From the NCBI GenBank assembly GCA_019638015.1, contig JAHBUP010000001.1, positions 1,954,424 to 2,018,423 on the forward strand: 64,000 nt of DNA, in the 5' to 3' direction. The translations under genes and the position numbers were made by a program. Positions within the stretch are counted from its first letter, which is position 1. Each line of letters opens with the position of its first letter. Origin of the DNA: Melioribacteraceae bacterium (GTDB lineage Bacteria > Bacteroidota > Ignavibacteria > Ignavibacteriales > Melioribacteraceae). Shown one piece after another: positions 27,959 to 35,963 of the stretch. Below the pieces are notes generated by a model, which did not search any database, was not told the origin of the DNA, and saw only the letters and a list, made by a program, of their open reading frames with translations.

Positions 27959-28032
27959 ATTCCGAGCCTGTGTGATTAAATTCACACAGGCTCTTTTTGC
28001 AACATGGCTTCTGATAACGTATATTATAGGAA
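27959..28032 (+). repeat. Duplicated 3' module, copy 2
   Basis: Begins ATTCCGAGCC as copy 1 does, contains the terminator hairpin and ends with the 28-nt tail 28005-28032 (two differences from 27209-27236). The hairpin stems of the two copies differ in sequence while keeping the structure, which suggests that structure is selected. Confidence 0.6.
27964..27998 (+). terminator. Perfect Rho-independent terminator
   Basis: Twelve-base arms at 27964-27975 and 27982-27993 pair without mismatch around a 6-nt loop and are followed by TTTTT. It ends the second lipoprotein gene. Confidence 0.9.
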
Positions 28033-28357
28033 AGCCCTCAACTACAACAGCTTAAAATTACTCTCAATAATCTGAATATTTGCTTGCGGTCAAGAACCAC
28101 TTCTTGACTGAACCATTCGTTTATAGTTTCCTGGTGGTCATAGCGAATCTTTTTTTACTACTAAAAAGCATGCTCAAAACCTCTACGTGAGTATGCTCAA
28201 TTTTCCTTTCCTTCCAAATTTCTGCCCCTTCACCATCCACTTTCAGCACAAACTCACCCCACCCGATACATAATCTTCCCCTTTTTCAAAACCCGTCGTT
28301 GAAGCAACGCTTTTCTATTTTTGTTCTTACGCTTTTATTTTATGTCTCACTTCTTGT
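28033..28357. other. Intergenic stretch without a supported gene
   Basis: No convincing reading frame. It holds one copy of a small palindrome (28087-28110; CGGTCAAGAA, CCAC loop, TTCTTGACTG) whose perfect version recurs at 28587-28610, and then AT-rich sequence with several CCCC runs. It looks like remnant sequence. Confidence 0.5.
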
Positions 28358-28558
28358 TTAGCTAATAGCTGAATGCTGACAGCTGTTAGCTTTTTTTACA
28401 GTGCATCCTTTACGATTTGGATTAAATCCCTGCCGGAAAGGGAAGAGTACGCAATCCTTAATCACACATTCGCGCACTTGCTTCATTTCATATCCGGAAC
28501 ATTCCAGACAATGTTTCTTAATCGCTTTTAACGGAGTAATTCCCTTTTTGCTTAACAT
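28358..28558 (-). CDS. Small Cys-rich phage-type protein
   Basis: A 66-aa protein from ATG 28558, chosen because AGAGG lies just upstream; an ATG at 28600 would start inside a dispersed palindrome. It has HCLECSGYE, then VRECVIKDCVLFPFRQGFNP and a final Cys. The Cys pattern suggests a small zinc-binding protein. I recognise this pattern from short proteins in phages and mobile elements, of unknown function. No operon partner is obvious. Confidence 0.55.
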   Translation of the reverse strand: MLSKKGITPLKAIKKHCLECSGYEMKQVRECVIKDCVLFPFRQGFNPNRKGCTVKKANSCQHSAIS

Positions 28559-28586
28559 AAATTTCAGCCTCTTGTTTGTTTGCTTG

Positions 28587-28610
28587 CGGTCAAGAACCAT
28601 TTCTTGACCG
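28587..28610. repeat. Perfect 10-bp palindrome, dispersed copy
   Basis: CGGTCAAGAA pairs with TTCTTGACCG around CCAT. A near copy lies at 28087-28110 and a degenerate third at about 28676-28700. All are in non-coding DNA of the island. Confidence 0.7.
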
Positions 28611-28894
28611 AATCATTCCTTTTTCTCGGCAGTCAAGCTTGCCCGCCGAAGGCTGGTTTACCCGCTTGTGTTAGCGGGAACCATTTCTTGGCTGAACCAC
28701 ACTCCTGTCAATCAAGTTTACCCGACGTAGGCTGGTTTAACCACCTTTTTTAGCTATTATTATTTTACTTATTCTTCTGGTGCTTCAAATTCTTGCTGGC
28801 TTATCGCCTATGGCCTAATGCTGATGGCAAATTTCATTTTCTGATTGTTAGTAACATAGTACAGTAACATAGTTAGTGTAATATATTAGTAATA
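28611..28894. other. Intergenic stretch rich in degenerate repeats
   Basis: No gene supported. It contains CCCGC...GCGGG hairpin remnants (about 28660-28680), two GGCTGGTTTA words, and one copy of the GCTGATRGCT-like repeat (28797-28828) that recurs elsewhere in the island. Confidence 0.5.
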
Positions 28895-29698
28895 TTAAGT
28901 CGACCTGTTTAGTTGCCGGGTAATAACCACCGATTTGTACCTCATCGAATCCATTTGCTGTCTCAAGTTATTAGACCAAATTTGATCTTCAATCCCTAAT
29001 TTTAACTCATGATGCTTTAGTTTTTTCTTAGCAATCAACTCACATAATGAATCTCTCTTTTTAATCTTTGTTGAATAATACTTTTCCCGTTGCTGGTATG
29101 TAATTGTAGTAACCAATTTTTTCTTAACTAATTTTAGAATACTTGTCTTAATCTGTCGCGCGCTTAAAGCACTTTCATTTTTAATCTCAACTTCTTTGAT
29201 ACTCTTTTTTTTATATCCCAAAACTCTGCAACTTATTTGCTCATAAGTGATTCTTGCGTAAGGTTTGCTTTTCCCCAGTATTGAATGTATTGCCGCCAAT
29301 ACAGCATATTCTCTAAATCCAAATCGTCCGTTAATAACATCTTCTATCAATTGTTTTCCCATTCTGCAGTAAGCATCCTTACCATATATTTTTTCATATT
29401 CTATAATTTTGGTTTTTATATCTATCCATTTATTTATTGCTTCTTCAAAGGAAAAAAGGGGAGTGTTATACTCTATCGAGACTAACGCTATTTTCTGATG
29501 AATGGGATTTTTGCAGTCAAAATCATTTGCCTTGATAAGCTCCGGATTGCATAGTTCTTTAATGGTTGATTTAAGTGCATTATCAACAATGCACATAATT
29601 AAAATATCCTTTAATAAATTTTTATCACCCGAACAATAACTCAAACAAACCAATGGAAACTCAATGAATTTCTTATCGAACTGATTCCGCCGCATCAT
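28895..29698 (-). CDS. Unknown island protein with winged-helix-like C-terminal region
   Basis: A 267-residue basic protein with no signal or membrane segment. The stretch ALSARQIKTSILKLVKKKLV (about 175-195), followed by a short beta wing (TTITYQQREKYYST), looks like a winged helix. The earlier part is helical (GFREYAVLAAIHSILG). It overlaps the recombinase gene upstream by 4 nt and is likely translated from the same message. A DNA-binding or replication-initiation role for the element is plausible but unproven. Confidence 0.5.
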   Translation of the reverse strand: MMRRNQFDKKFIEFPLVCLSYCSGDKNLLKDILIMCIVDNALKSTIKELCNPELIKANDFDCKNPIHQKIALVSIEYNTPLFSFEEAINKWIDIKTKIIEYEKIYGKDAYCRMGKQLIEDVINGRFGFREYAVLAAIHSILGKSKPYARITYEQISCRVLGYKKKSIKEVEIKNESALSARQIKTSILKLVKKKLVTTITYQQREKYYSTKIKKRDSLCELIAKKKLKHHELKLGIEDQIWSNNLRQQMDSMRYKSVVITRQLNRST

Positions 29699-30795
29699 AT
29701 TCCCACATCATTAATCCGAAAAATCTTTACTGGTGAATTCTCCCTCTTACTAAGTACTTGTCCCGCGATTTTAGCGGGAAGGAGATGCCCAAAGGGCGGA
29801 GGGGATACTTCTCGCGCATCACCTTTACCATCTAATTTCTTTACCGCCTCTCTCAGCGTATCCATATTCAGATGAGCATAAATTTCAGTGGTTGAAATAG
29901 AGGAATGTCCTAGCAGTTCTTTTATAGAGTAGAGTGGAACACCATTTTGAACTAGATTTGAAGCAAACGAATGTCTTAGCGTATGAAAATGTATTGATTT
30001 ATCCATTCCCGCAGCTTTGCAAGCCAGCTTAAATTGTTTTGAAATGTAATCGCCGGTAAACCCTTTCCCATTGTCTTTACAAAACACAAAGCCACCGATA
30101 TTCTTCTCTTTACAAAAGGGGAGTATGGAAGAGGATTTTATTTTATGTGTTGAGAGAACCAAGGTGAGGGCTTCACACACCGGGACAAACCTTTGCTTTC
30201 TTCCTTTCGTTGTAAATTTATCATCACCAACTGTTATAACTCTTTTTACTAAATCAATATTCTTCCATCTTAGATTTACAATCTCGGCTAACCGCATACC
30301 TGTATAAAACGCGAATACAATAACATCTTTCACTATTTTACTTTTTATTTTATTGCTGATAGCTAACAGCTGCTCGCTGTTAATAAATGCTGGAGCTAAC
30401 TTTTGCTTTTTCGGTAGTTTTACTTTAGTGAAGTAATTATCTTTAACATATCCCCAATCTTTAGCTTTATTGAACGCTGCTTTCAGTGTTCTAAAATAAA
30501 CTCTAAAACCATTGGTCACATTTTGCTGTAGATAAGTAGAAAAGTTTTCCACTTCCTTCAATCCGATTGTACTAATTGATTTTCCTGAACCGAAATACAT
30601 TATTAAATGCTTAAATGAACTGCAGACTGATATATAATATGCCTTTGATCTATTCACCTTAATCATATTGCAATATTCATTTTCGAATACACGAAGCGTT
30701 ATAATTTCTTTCGTCTCAATATTTGGAATAATTGAAAGCAGTGTTTTTAATTTATCCAAATCATCTGTAGTAATATTTTTCAGAAGTTTATTCAT
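29695..30795 (-). CDS. Tyrosine recombinase (internal, second in island 1)
   Basis: A 366-aa recombinase with Arg in YTGMRLAEIVNLRW, HFHTLRHSFASNL for His and Arg, LGHSSISTTEIYAHL for the last His and the Tyr nucleophile. It is only distantly similar to the two integrases at the att repeats and points the other way. It overlaps the next gene by 4 nt and lies downstream of an excisionase-like gene. It may belong to an older element nested in the island. A C-terminal extension after the Tyr (PPPFGHLLPAKIAGQV) includes a CCCGC/GCGGG palindrome. Confidence 0.9.
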   Translation of the reverse strand: MNKLLKNITTDDLDKLKTLLSIIPNIETKEIITLRVFENEYCNMIKVNRSKAYYISVCSSFKHLIMYFGSGKSISTIGLKEVENFSTYLQQNVTNGFRVYFRTLKAAFNKAKDWGYVKDNYFTKVKLPKKQKLAPAFINSEQLLAISNKIKSKIVKDVIVFAFYTGMRLAEIVNLRWKNIDLVKRVITVGDDKFTTKGRKQRFVPVCEALTLVLSTHKIKSSSILPFCKEKNIGGFVFCKDNGKGFTGDYISKQFKLACKAAGMDKSIHFHTLRHSFASNLVQNGVPLYSIKELLGHSSISTTEIYAHLNMDTLREAVKKLDGKGDAREVSPPPFGHLLPAKIAGQVLSKRENSPVKIFRINDVGI

Positions 30796-30798
30796 TTC

Positions 30799-30850
30799 TT
30801 CTTTACTCCCAAACGATTAATGCCTATTGAATAACCATTAATGACCATTA
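30799..30850 (-). repeat. Short degenerate ATT-ended repeats
   Basis: On the minus strand the gap before the recombinase gene contains repeated words of the form GG(T/C)(C/T)ATT at about 10-11 nt spacing (GGTCATT, GGTTATT, AGGCATT). The same kind of repeat fills 47041-47127. Origin unknown. Confidence 0.4.
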
Positions 30851-31318
30851 ATTTCTTTTTCCCCGTCTGCTCTTCAACGGAAACTCAATTACTATTTCAT
30901 CATCATCCCTTAATTCCAAATCAATCTGATTCGGATCTTTTGCAATTGTAATCTCTTCCTTTAACTCAATACTTTTACCCGACATGGCGGACTTCACTTT
31001 CACCCGCTTCTGTGGGGCGGACTCATCACTCTTCACTCTATACTCATCACTGCCTTTAAAAATCCACTCATCCAGCTCATTTTTCGAAAAGAAAATAATC
31101 TTGCCGGTTGGTTTGTAATGTGGGATAATTTTTTGATAAGTAAGCTTGTACAAATAACTAGGTGCGTATCCAAGGTATGCGCACGCTTCCTTAAAGTTTA
31201 GCGGTTTGTCGTTTTTCTTCTTGAGTAATTCTTCTAGTTTAGAAAGTTTCTCTAGAATTATATTCTGATCTATTGATGTCACTCCGAGCGGAGTCGAGGA
31301 GTCTTTCTGTTTTCGCAT
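30848..31318 (-). CDS. Excisionase-like helix-turn-helix protein
   Basis: About 156 aa. A MerR/excisionase-type HTH lies at about residues 40-90: LNFKEACAYLGYAPSYLYKL, then KPTGKIIFFSKNELDEWI. Such proteins regulate excision or transcription in integrative elements. I prefer ATG 31318 (GAGGTG upstream) over ATG 31330. The first residues (DSSTPLGVTSIDQ) are encoded by a dispersed palindromic repeat (CTCCG/CGGAG at 31282-31293), so the N-terminus is probably not conserved. Confidence 0.75.
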   Translation of the reverse strand: MRKQKDSSTPLGVTSIDQNIILEKLSKLEELLKKKNDKPLNFKEACAYLGYAPSYLYKLTYQKIIPHYKPTGKIIFFSKNELDEWIFKGSDEYRVKSDESAPQKRVKVKSAMSGKSIELKEEITIAKDPNQIDLELRDDDEIVIEFPLKSRRGKRN

Positions 31319-31387
31319 CTCACACCTCATGTTGTTATATTACATGAGAAATATGAAACGAAGAATCAACAAAAAGAATTTATCGGC

Positions 31388-31491
31388 TTTTATGCGATTT
31401 TATGGCAAAGCCATAAAAGATGATGAAAGATTTCATTACACCCCTCATTTCTTTTATGGCATTTTATGCCTCAGACATAAAAGACCATAAA
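31388..31491. repeat. Iteron-like cluster of TTTTATGGC and its inverse
   Basis: Seven related 9-mers: TTTTATGCG 31388, TTTTATGGC 31398, GCCATAAAA 31410, TTTTATGGC 31452, TTTTATGCC 31462, GACATAAAA 31474 and GACCATAAA 31483. Direct copies start exactly 10 nt apart; 31398-31418 is a perfect hairpin. The cluster fills the gap between the HTH gene and the RteC-like gene, so operator, excision or replication-origin roles are all possible. Confidence 0.7.
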
Positions 31492-31495
31492 GTAT

Positions 31496-32299
31496 TCAGT
31501 CATCGAATCCGATTTCGTCAATGATTTGTCTCATCAGATTTCCTGTTTGAGTAAAGTTCTCTGTATAATTTTTCTTTTGCGGGAGGTCCCTAAATAGGGT
31601 CCCTTTTTTATTAACAAAGTGTTTAGAAATTATTTTGAATTTGTTTTCATCGTCAATCGCACCACGCTTTGCCAGCTCATCAATAAAAATTGCAAAAGAA
31701 CAATCACTATCGTACCAACTAAACTTTCTCGAATGGTTAAGTCCTTTGCATAACGGAATCTGTTTCTCATCTGAAAAATGAATAAGTATTTCTTCTTTTG
31801 AATATTTCGGGATAATTTCATTCTGATGAAGACAATCAAATAGTTTCAACAGTTTTTTTTCTCCACTTCGCCATATTATTCGGCCTGATGTATCAATTTC
31901 ATTAATAACATTATTTACGCATTTTGAATAATCATTCCATACTGCTCTTGTTTCAAGCTTCGTCTTATAATGTAATAAAAGATTATCCGACCTCTCCAAA
32001 TAATCAGAGTATTCCTCACAAAGATTCTTTACACAAATCTTTACAATCTTCCTTGTAATGGTTCGTTTTATTTTCTTATCAGAATTGACAAGTTCAACTA
32101 GGGAAGTCTCTTGATTAACTGTTTTTGCGGAAAGTTTTATTTCAGTTGGTTCTATTTTCTTTGCTTCACATTTAACGTCCTGTATAGCATTCCTGCATCT
32201 TACAATTTCTTTTGAAATGAACTCGATTTTATCAATATCAAGTTCCATTTCCTCTAATCGTTTTTCCAGTTCGATAAATGAAAACCTTTCAATTGGCAT
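31496..32299 (-). CDS. RteC-like mobile-element protein
   Basis: A 267-aa soluble protein: coiled N-terminal helix (about 5-55), helical middle, and a C-terminal part with two similar modules. These are WRSGEKKLLKLFDCLHQNEI and then a YDSDCSFAIFIDELAKRGAI-like module, ending with a KKGTLFRD segment. This layout resembles RteC-type proteins of Bacteroidota conjugative elements, which regulate excision. Similarity is by pattern only. It heads the minus-strand mobile-element gene group. Confidence 0.5.
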   Translation of the reverse strand: MPIERFSFIELEKRLEEMELDIDKIEFISKEIVRCRNAIQDVKCEAKKIEPTEIKLSAKTVNQETSLVELVNSDKKIKRTITRKIVKICVKNLCEEYSDYLERSDNLLLHYKTKLETRAVWNDYSKCVNNVINEIDTSGRIIWRSGEKKLLKLFDCLHQNEIIPKYSKEEILIHFSDEKQIPLCKGLNHSRKFSWYDSDCSFAIFIDELAKRGAIDDENKFKIISKHFVNKKGTLFRDLPQKKNYTENFTQTGNLMRQIIDEIGFDD

Positions 32300-32669
32300 A
32301 TTTCCCCCTGTAAATTGATAGATAATTAATTAATACACACAATTTTTTCCGTCGGCCCTACTCAAGATCTGAATCCCGGATATTTCCATGGGATTTAAGA
32401 CGTAGAAAGGTTCTTTTTTGAATGCCCCTATTTATTATCGAACAACATAGTTCTAAAGCACCTATTATATAATAATTTCCTTTTTTAATATCACTACTAT
32501 TTTTAAGCAATAATTTAGCAACCACTTATTTTTAGTAATGTGTCTTTCTTGTTTAGCAATTCGAATGGCTTTGTCGTAATTTCTTTACAAATTATCATGT
32601 TTTTTTTGCAAATCATGCTTAATTTAAGTTAAAGGTTTCTTCTTTATATTCACTTAAAATAGCGGGAAC
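32300..32669. other. Divergent promoter region between the RteC-like gene and mod
   Basis: 370 nt, AT-rich, with no gene. It must hold promoters for both directions. A short hairpin (AATCCC/GGGATT, 32372-32395) is visible. I see no convincing sigma-70 boxes. Confidence 0.5.
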
Positions 32670-34601
32670 ATGGACGGTCAATCATTAGACATCCTTTCGG
32701 AGAAATTATCCAAATTAAAAGAATTTTACCCGGAAGCTTTTACCGAAGACCAAATCGATTGGGAGAAATTACAAGCAACTCTTGGCAATCAAATTAATCT
32801 CAGTCAAGAGCGGTACCATCTTAATTGGGCTGGTAAATCAGAAGTATTTAGAATTCTTCAACAAAGAACTTCCGCAACGCTTATTCCGGTTCCTGAAGAA
32901 TCATATCCAATCCAGCCATCAATCTGTCATTCCGAATCCACGATGAATCGGGGTGAGGAATCTCAAAATATTTTCATCGAAGGTGAAAACCTCGAAGTCC
33001 TCAAAGTATTACAAAAATCTTACTTCGGTAAGATTAAAATGATTTACATCGATCCGCCTTACAACACCGGTAGCGATAGTTTCATTTATCCGGACCGATT
33101 TGCCGAATCTAAAGATGAATACCTAAAACGCATTGGAGATAAAGACGAAGAAGGTCTCCTGCTTAAAGAAGGAATGTTTAGAAAAAACAGTAAAGATAGC
33201 GGGCACTACCACAGCAATTGGTTAAGTATGATGTATCCGCGCCTTTACCTTGCAAGAAATTTACTACGTGATGATGGAGTAATCTTTGTCTCCATAGATG
33301 ATAACGAAGTTCACAATCTCCGCATGATTATGAATGAGATTTTTGGTGAAGAGAATTTTGTAGCAAGCATCATTTGGCAAAAGAAATATAGTCCTCAAAA
33401 TGATGCAAGATGGCTCAGCGATAATCATGATTTCGTTTTATTATATGGTAAAAATAAAGAAATCTGGCGGCCATTTCTTTTAGAACGGACTGAAGAAATG
33501 GATAAAAGATATTCCAACCCAGATCATGATTCAAAAGGACCGTGGAAATTAATAACATTACATGCTAAAAGTGGTAAAGGAACTCATTTTGAATATTCCT
33601 TCAAGAATGGTTATGTATGGCGGCCGCCATCTGGTACATACCCAAGATTTAGCTTGGACACATTGAAGAGATACGAAGAAGAAAACAAGATTTGGTTTGG
33701 AAAAGATGGGAAATCAGTTCCGGCTGTAAAAAACTATCTTTCAGAAGTAAAACAAGGAATTACGCCTCTAACAATTTGGATGCATAAAGAAGTAGGTCAT
33801 AATCATGAAGCGAAAGAAGACATTAAAAAATTATTAGAAAGTAATCCGTTTGATTCACCCAAACCCGTTAAGTTGCTCAAGAAAATTTTAGCAATATCTT
33901 CCAGTGATAATGATTTGGTTCTCGATTTTTTCGCCGGTTCTGGAACAACAGCGCAAGCTGTAATGGAATTAAATAAAGAAGACGGCGGTAACAGAAAATT
34001 TATTCTTGTCCAACTTCCGGAAAAAACAGACGAAGCTAGTGAAGCTTACAAAGCCAATTACAAAACAATTGCGGATATTTGCAAAGAAAGAATTCGTAGA
34101 GTTATCAAAAAACTTAATACGCCTGCATCAGTTTCCCCATCCTTATTTAAGGAGGGGGAACAAAAGGGGGTGGTCGGTTTTGACGTTTTCAAACTCGCTC
34201 CTTCCAACTTCAAAATCTGGCGCAGTGATGTAATAGAAAACACAGAAGACCTTGAGAAGATGATGAACATATTTGATGATCAAGTAAAACCAAATGCAGA
34301 AAAAGAAAACATGCTTTACGAATTAATTCTGAAATCTGGTTATCAGCTTACCGTAGAGACGGCATACTTGTCTGCCGATAGGCATGATATGCCGTCTAAA
34401 GAAGGTGGTTACTATTCCATCAACAACAACGAAACAATAATTCTTCTGGAAGTGATTGACCAAGCATTAATTGAGGAAATACTAAAACTTAAACCAAAGA
34501 ATGTTATTGCTCTTGATAATCTTTTTGTGGGTAATGACCAGCTTAAAACAAATACAGTTTTACAAATGAAAGACGCCAACATAGAATTTAGAACGGTGTA
34601 G
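32670..34601 (+). CDS. mod: Type III restriction-modification methyltransferase (Mod)
   Basis: A 643-aa adenine-N6 methyltransferase that also recognises the target for the Type III enzyme. The catalytic motif IDPPYNTGSD (DPPY at 128-131) precedes the SAM motif DFFAGSGTT (419-427), the order of beta-class enzymes; the recognition region lies between. Three palindromic repeats sit in frame: at 32926-32964 (residues about 86-98), 34131-34174 (about 488-502) and 34358-34396 (about 564-576). All motifs are intact. Its last 59 nt recur, about 90% identical, at 35892-35950. Confidence 0.92.
   Translation: MDGQSLDILSEKLSKLKEFYPEAFTEDQIDWEKLQATLGNQINLSQERYHLNWAGKSEVFRILQQRTSATLIPVPEESYPIQPSICHSESTMNRGEESQNIFIEGENLEVLKVLQKSYFGKIKMIYIDPPYNTGSDSFIYPDRFAESKDEYLKRIGDKDEEGLLLKEGMFRKNSKDSGHYHSNWLSMMYPRLYLARNLLRDDGVIFVSIDDNEVHNLRMIMNEIFGEENFVASIIWQKKYSPQNDARWLSDNHDFVLLYGKNKEIWRPFLLERTEEMDKRYSNPDHDSKGPWKLITLHAKSGKGTHFEYSFKNGYVWRPPSGTYPRFSLDTLKRYEEENKIWFGKDGKSVPAVKNYLSEVKQGITPLTIWMHKEVGHNHEAKEDIKKLLESNPFDSPKPVKLLKKILAISSSDNDLVLDFFAGSGTTAQAVMELNKEDGGNRKFILVQLPEKTDEASEAYKANYKTIADICKERIRRVIKKLNTPASVSPSLFKEGEQKGVVGFDVFKLAPSNFKIWRSDVIENTEDLEKMMNIFDDQVKPNAEKENMLYELILKSGYQLTVETAYLSADRHDMPSKEGGYYSINNNETIILLEVIDQALIEEILKLKPKNVIALDNLFVGNDQLKTNTVLQMKDANIEFRTV
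34542..34600 (+). repeat. Tail of mod, duplicated (copy 1)
   Basis: The final 59 nt of mod match 35892-35950 with six differences. In both copies the encoded residues end in IEFRTV followed by a stop. Confidence 0.85.
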
Positions 34602-34606
34602 GCACA

Positions 34607-35704
34607 ATGAAACCATTTGTCCCTCATAAATTACCTATCGATAAATTGGATTGGGAAAGCCTTATACCTCTTATTGCAGAAGCTAATAGAGAACTTGCAA
34701 GATATGATGGAATTTTACAAAGCATTTCTGACCCTGAAATTCTATTAGCTCCTTTATCTATTCAAGAGGCTGTTGTTTCATCTCGTATAGAAGGTACCCA
34801 AGCCACAATGGAAGATGTTTTGCTGTTTGAGGCCCAAAAAAACGAAAAAATTCCATTATACCCGGATATTCAAGAGGTTATTAATTATCGCAAAGCTTTG
34901 CATTTTGGATTAAAAAGAATTGATAAAGATAATTTCCCACTTTCTTTGCGTTTAATTAAAGAAATGCACCAAGTTCTTATGGATGGTGTTAGAGGTAAAG
35001 ATAAGGACCCTGGTAATTTTAGAAGAATTCAAAACTGGATTGGTAAACCCGGATCAAAAATTGAAGAAGCTTCTTTCATTCCTCCTGCACCTAACATTAT
35101 TTTGCCTGCCCTTGATAATTTTGAAAAATACATGCATTTCGATGAAAAAGATAGACTTGCTCAACTCTCTATCATACACGCACAATTTGAAGTAATACAT
35201 CCGTTTCTGGATGGCAATGGTAGGCTTGGCAGAATTTTAATCCCTTTGTTTTTATATGAAAAGAAAATTCTCTCTAGACCCATGTTTTTTATCAGTGCTT
35301 ATTTTGAAAAGAATCGAAGTCTCTATTACCAAAAATTGAATGCTATCAGTCAAGACAATGATTGGAATGGTTGGATAAAATATTTCTTGAGTACTTTAAT
35401 TCTTCAATCAAAAGAGAATACAATAGTTGTTAAGAAAATCCTTTCTCTATACGAGGAAATGAAAATAATTATTGTTGATCTAACCCATTCTCAATTTGCA
35501 ATAAATACTTTGGATTCGATATTTAATGCTCCATTATTTAGCAGTAGCGAGTTTATCAAGTCATCAAAGATACCTCGTGATAGCGCACTTAGAATTCTCA
35601 AGATTTTAACATCCAATAAAATATTGCAAGTAAAAAATGAGGGTCGTGGAACGCTTCCGACTATTTATATATTTAATAAACTTTTTAGGCTGGTTAATTC
35701 CTAA
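34607..35704 (+). CDS. Fic-family protein (AMPylase-type), between mod and the OLD gene
   Basis: A 365-aa Fic protein that would transfer AMP from ATP to a protein. The active-site motif HPFLDGNGRLGR begins at about residue 198 with all key residues. A class II inhibitory helix lies N-terminally (SSRIEG, residues 58-63), so it is self-inhibited. The C-terminus is a winged-helix DNA-binding region. It begins 5 nt after mod. It sits exactly between the two copies of the mod tail, which suggests later insertion into the restriction operon. Confidence 0.88.
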   Translation: MKPFVPHKLPIDKLDWESLIPLIAEANRELARYDGILQSISDPEILLAPLSIQEAVVSSRIEGTQATMEDVLLFEAQKNEKIPLYPDIQEVINYRKALHFGLKRIDKDNFPLSLRLIKEMHQVLMDGVRGKDKDPGNFRRIQNWIGKPGSKIEEASFIPPAPNIILPALDNFEKYMHFDEKDRLAQLSIIHAQFEVIHPFLDGNGRLGRILIPLFLYEKKILSRPMFFISAYFEKNRSLYYQKLNAISQDNDWNGWIKYFLSTLILQSKENTIVVKKILSLYEEMKIIIVDLTHSQFAINTLDSIFNAPLFSSSEFIKSSKIPRDSALRILKILTSNKILQVKNEGRGTLPTIYIFNKLFRLVNS

Positions 35705-35707
35705 TGG

Positions 35708-35743
35708 CTTGTGTTGAACATATTGCGATATATTCAACACAAG
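35708..35743 (+). terminator. Strong hairpin after fic
   Basis: Eleven-base arms (35708-35718 with 35733-35743) enclose a smaller ATAT/ATAT stem. No T run follows, so termination is uncertain; a related smaller palindrome TTGAATCCATTCAA follows at about 35754-35767. It could be an operator for the winged-helix Fic protein. Confidence 0.45.
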
Positions 35744-35891
35744 GGGCTTAGTATTGAATCCATTCAACGCAAAATATGGTGGGAATATTTGAATGAAAGT
35801 TTCGGTAATGTAAGTGTAACTCGAAAAATAAACCAGTATAGATTATTCTAAAAGTAACTACCTAATGTTAGTATAATTGAAAAACTACTTA

Positions 35892-35950
35892 CTTAAAACA
35901 AATACAGTACTACAAATGAAACTTGCCAAAATAGAATTTAGAACGGTGTA
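35892..35950 (+). repeat. Tail of mod, duplicated (copy 2)
   Basis: A 59-nt remnant about 90% identical to the end of mod, lying directly before the OLD ATPase gene. It keeps the reading frame end (IEFRTV, stop) but has no start of its own. It marks the ancestral junction where the ATPase gene followed mod. Confidence 0.85.
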
Positions 35951-35963
35951 ATCGGAGGATATA

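Noticed and set aside
27164..28032. Integron attC sites after the two lipoprotein genes
   Set aside because: Cassette-like order and hairpins exist, but I could not find the core-site pair RYYYAAC/GTTRRRY in the right positions, and there is no integron integrase in the window.
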